Source: JBGPIK01 sp041484845 (GTDB lineage Bacteria > Desulfobacterota > Binatia > UBA9968). From it: DNA of 5,313 nt. Position 1 is the stretch's first letter. The number at the start of each line of letters is the position of its first letter. The stretch is from NCBI GenBank assembly GCA_041484845.1, contig JBGPIK010000457.1:1-5313 (forward strand), in the 5' to 3' direction. Under the pieces are notes generated by a model. It worked only from the letters and a program-made list of their open reading frames with translations, did not search any database and had not been told where the DNA came from. Positions 5,249 to 5,313 of this stretch are shown here, one piece after another. Position numbers and translations under genes: made by a program.

Positions 5249-5313
5249 AACGTGGCTCTGACGGTATCATTGAGACCGAGGGTTAAAGTAAGTCGACCTT
5301 GAGGCCAGCTGAA
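5212..5313 (-). CDS. Possible C-terminal tail of an unidentified minus-strand gene, partial
   Basis: The minus strand is open from the window edge to TGA at 5214-5212, giving 33 residues that include LTLTLGLNDTVRATLLHYLGALGYAA. A frame this short proves little, but its leucine- and alanine-rich helix ending near a stop looks protein-like. If real, the gene converges on abiEii, with about 30 bp between the two stops. I cannot name a family. Confidence 0.25.
   Translation of the reverse strand, partial: FSWPQGRLTLTLGLNDTVRATLLHYLGALGYAA

Overview
The window looks like an accessory stretch of a proteobacterial or similar GC-rich soil or groundwater bacterium. The taxonomic guess rests only on protein style: an NMT1/THI5-type ABC substrate-binding protein, a Fic protein and an AbiE system of the kind common in Beta-, Gamma- and Deltaproteobacteria and related phyla. 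Genes are GC-rich with compact spacing. The gaps at about 2850-3150 and 3453-3611 are visibly AT-richer, which fits an assembled island rather than core chromosome.

Layout: (1) Positions 3-500 are the C-terminal part of an ABC-transporter substrate-binding protein, cut by the window edge. (2) Positions 501-1110 hold decayed coding DNA: a fragment resembling a minimal nucleotidyltransferase with its catalytic motif lost (511-735), a frameshifted copy of a small unknown gene (about 743-993), and a short inverted repeat (962-997). (3) Positions 1130-1210 carry four copies of ATAACCTAA at an exact 24-bp period, one inside a near-perfect dyad, directly upstream of a gene. (4) Positions 1226-2784 encode a two-domain protein: an AbiEi-like winged-helix N-terminal region and a Fic AMP-transferase-type domain with HPYMDGNGRIGR and the inhibitory motif SLSIEG. 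A frameshift near 1991-1996 splits it. (5) Positions 2785-3152 show no convincing gene. (6) Positions 3153-3452 hold the intact-frame copy of the small unknown gene whose broken copy lies at 764-885, so the Fic locus is bracketed by two direct copies. (7) Positions 3612-5182 are a complete type IV toxin-antitoxin/abortive-infection operon, abiEi-abiEii, with a 4-nt start-stop overlap and a 14-bp palindrome upstream. (8) The end (5212-5313) has an open minus-strand frame that may be the tail of another gene.

Taken together this is a small toxin-antitoxin or phage-defence island. The AbiE module appears functional. The Fic module has an intact catalytic core but a broken frame, and two further modules are decayed. 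The least explained elements are the 24-bp iteron array and the duplicated small gene flanking the Fic locus. I see no transposase, integrase, tRNA, rRNA or CRISPR array.
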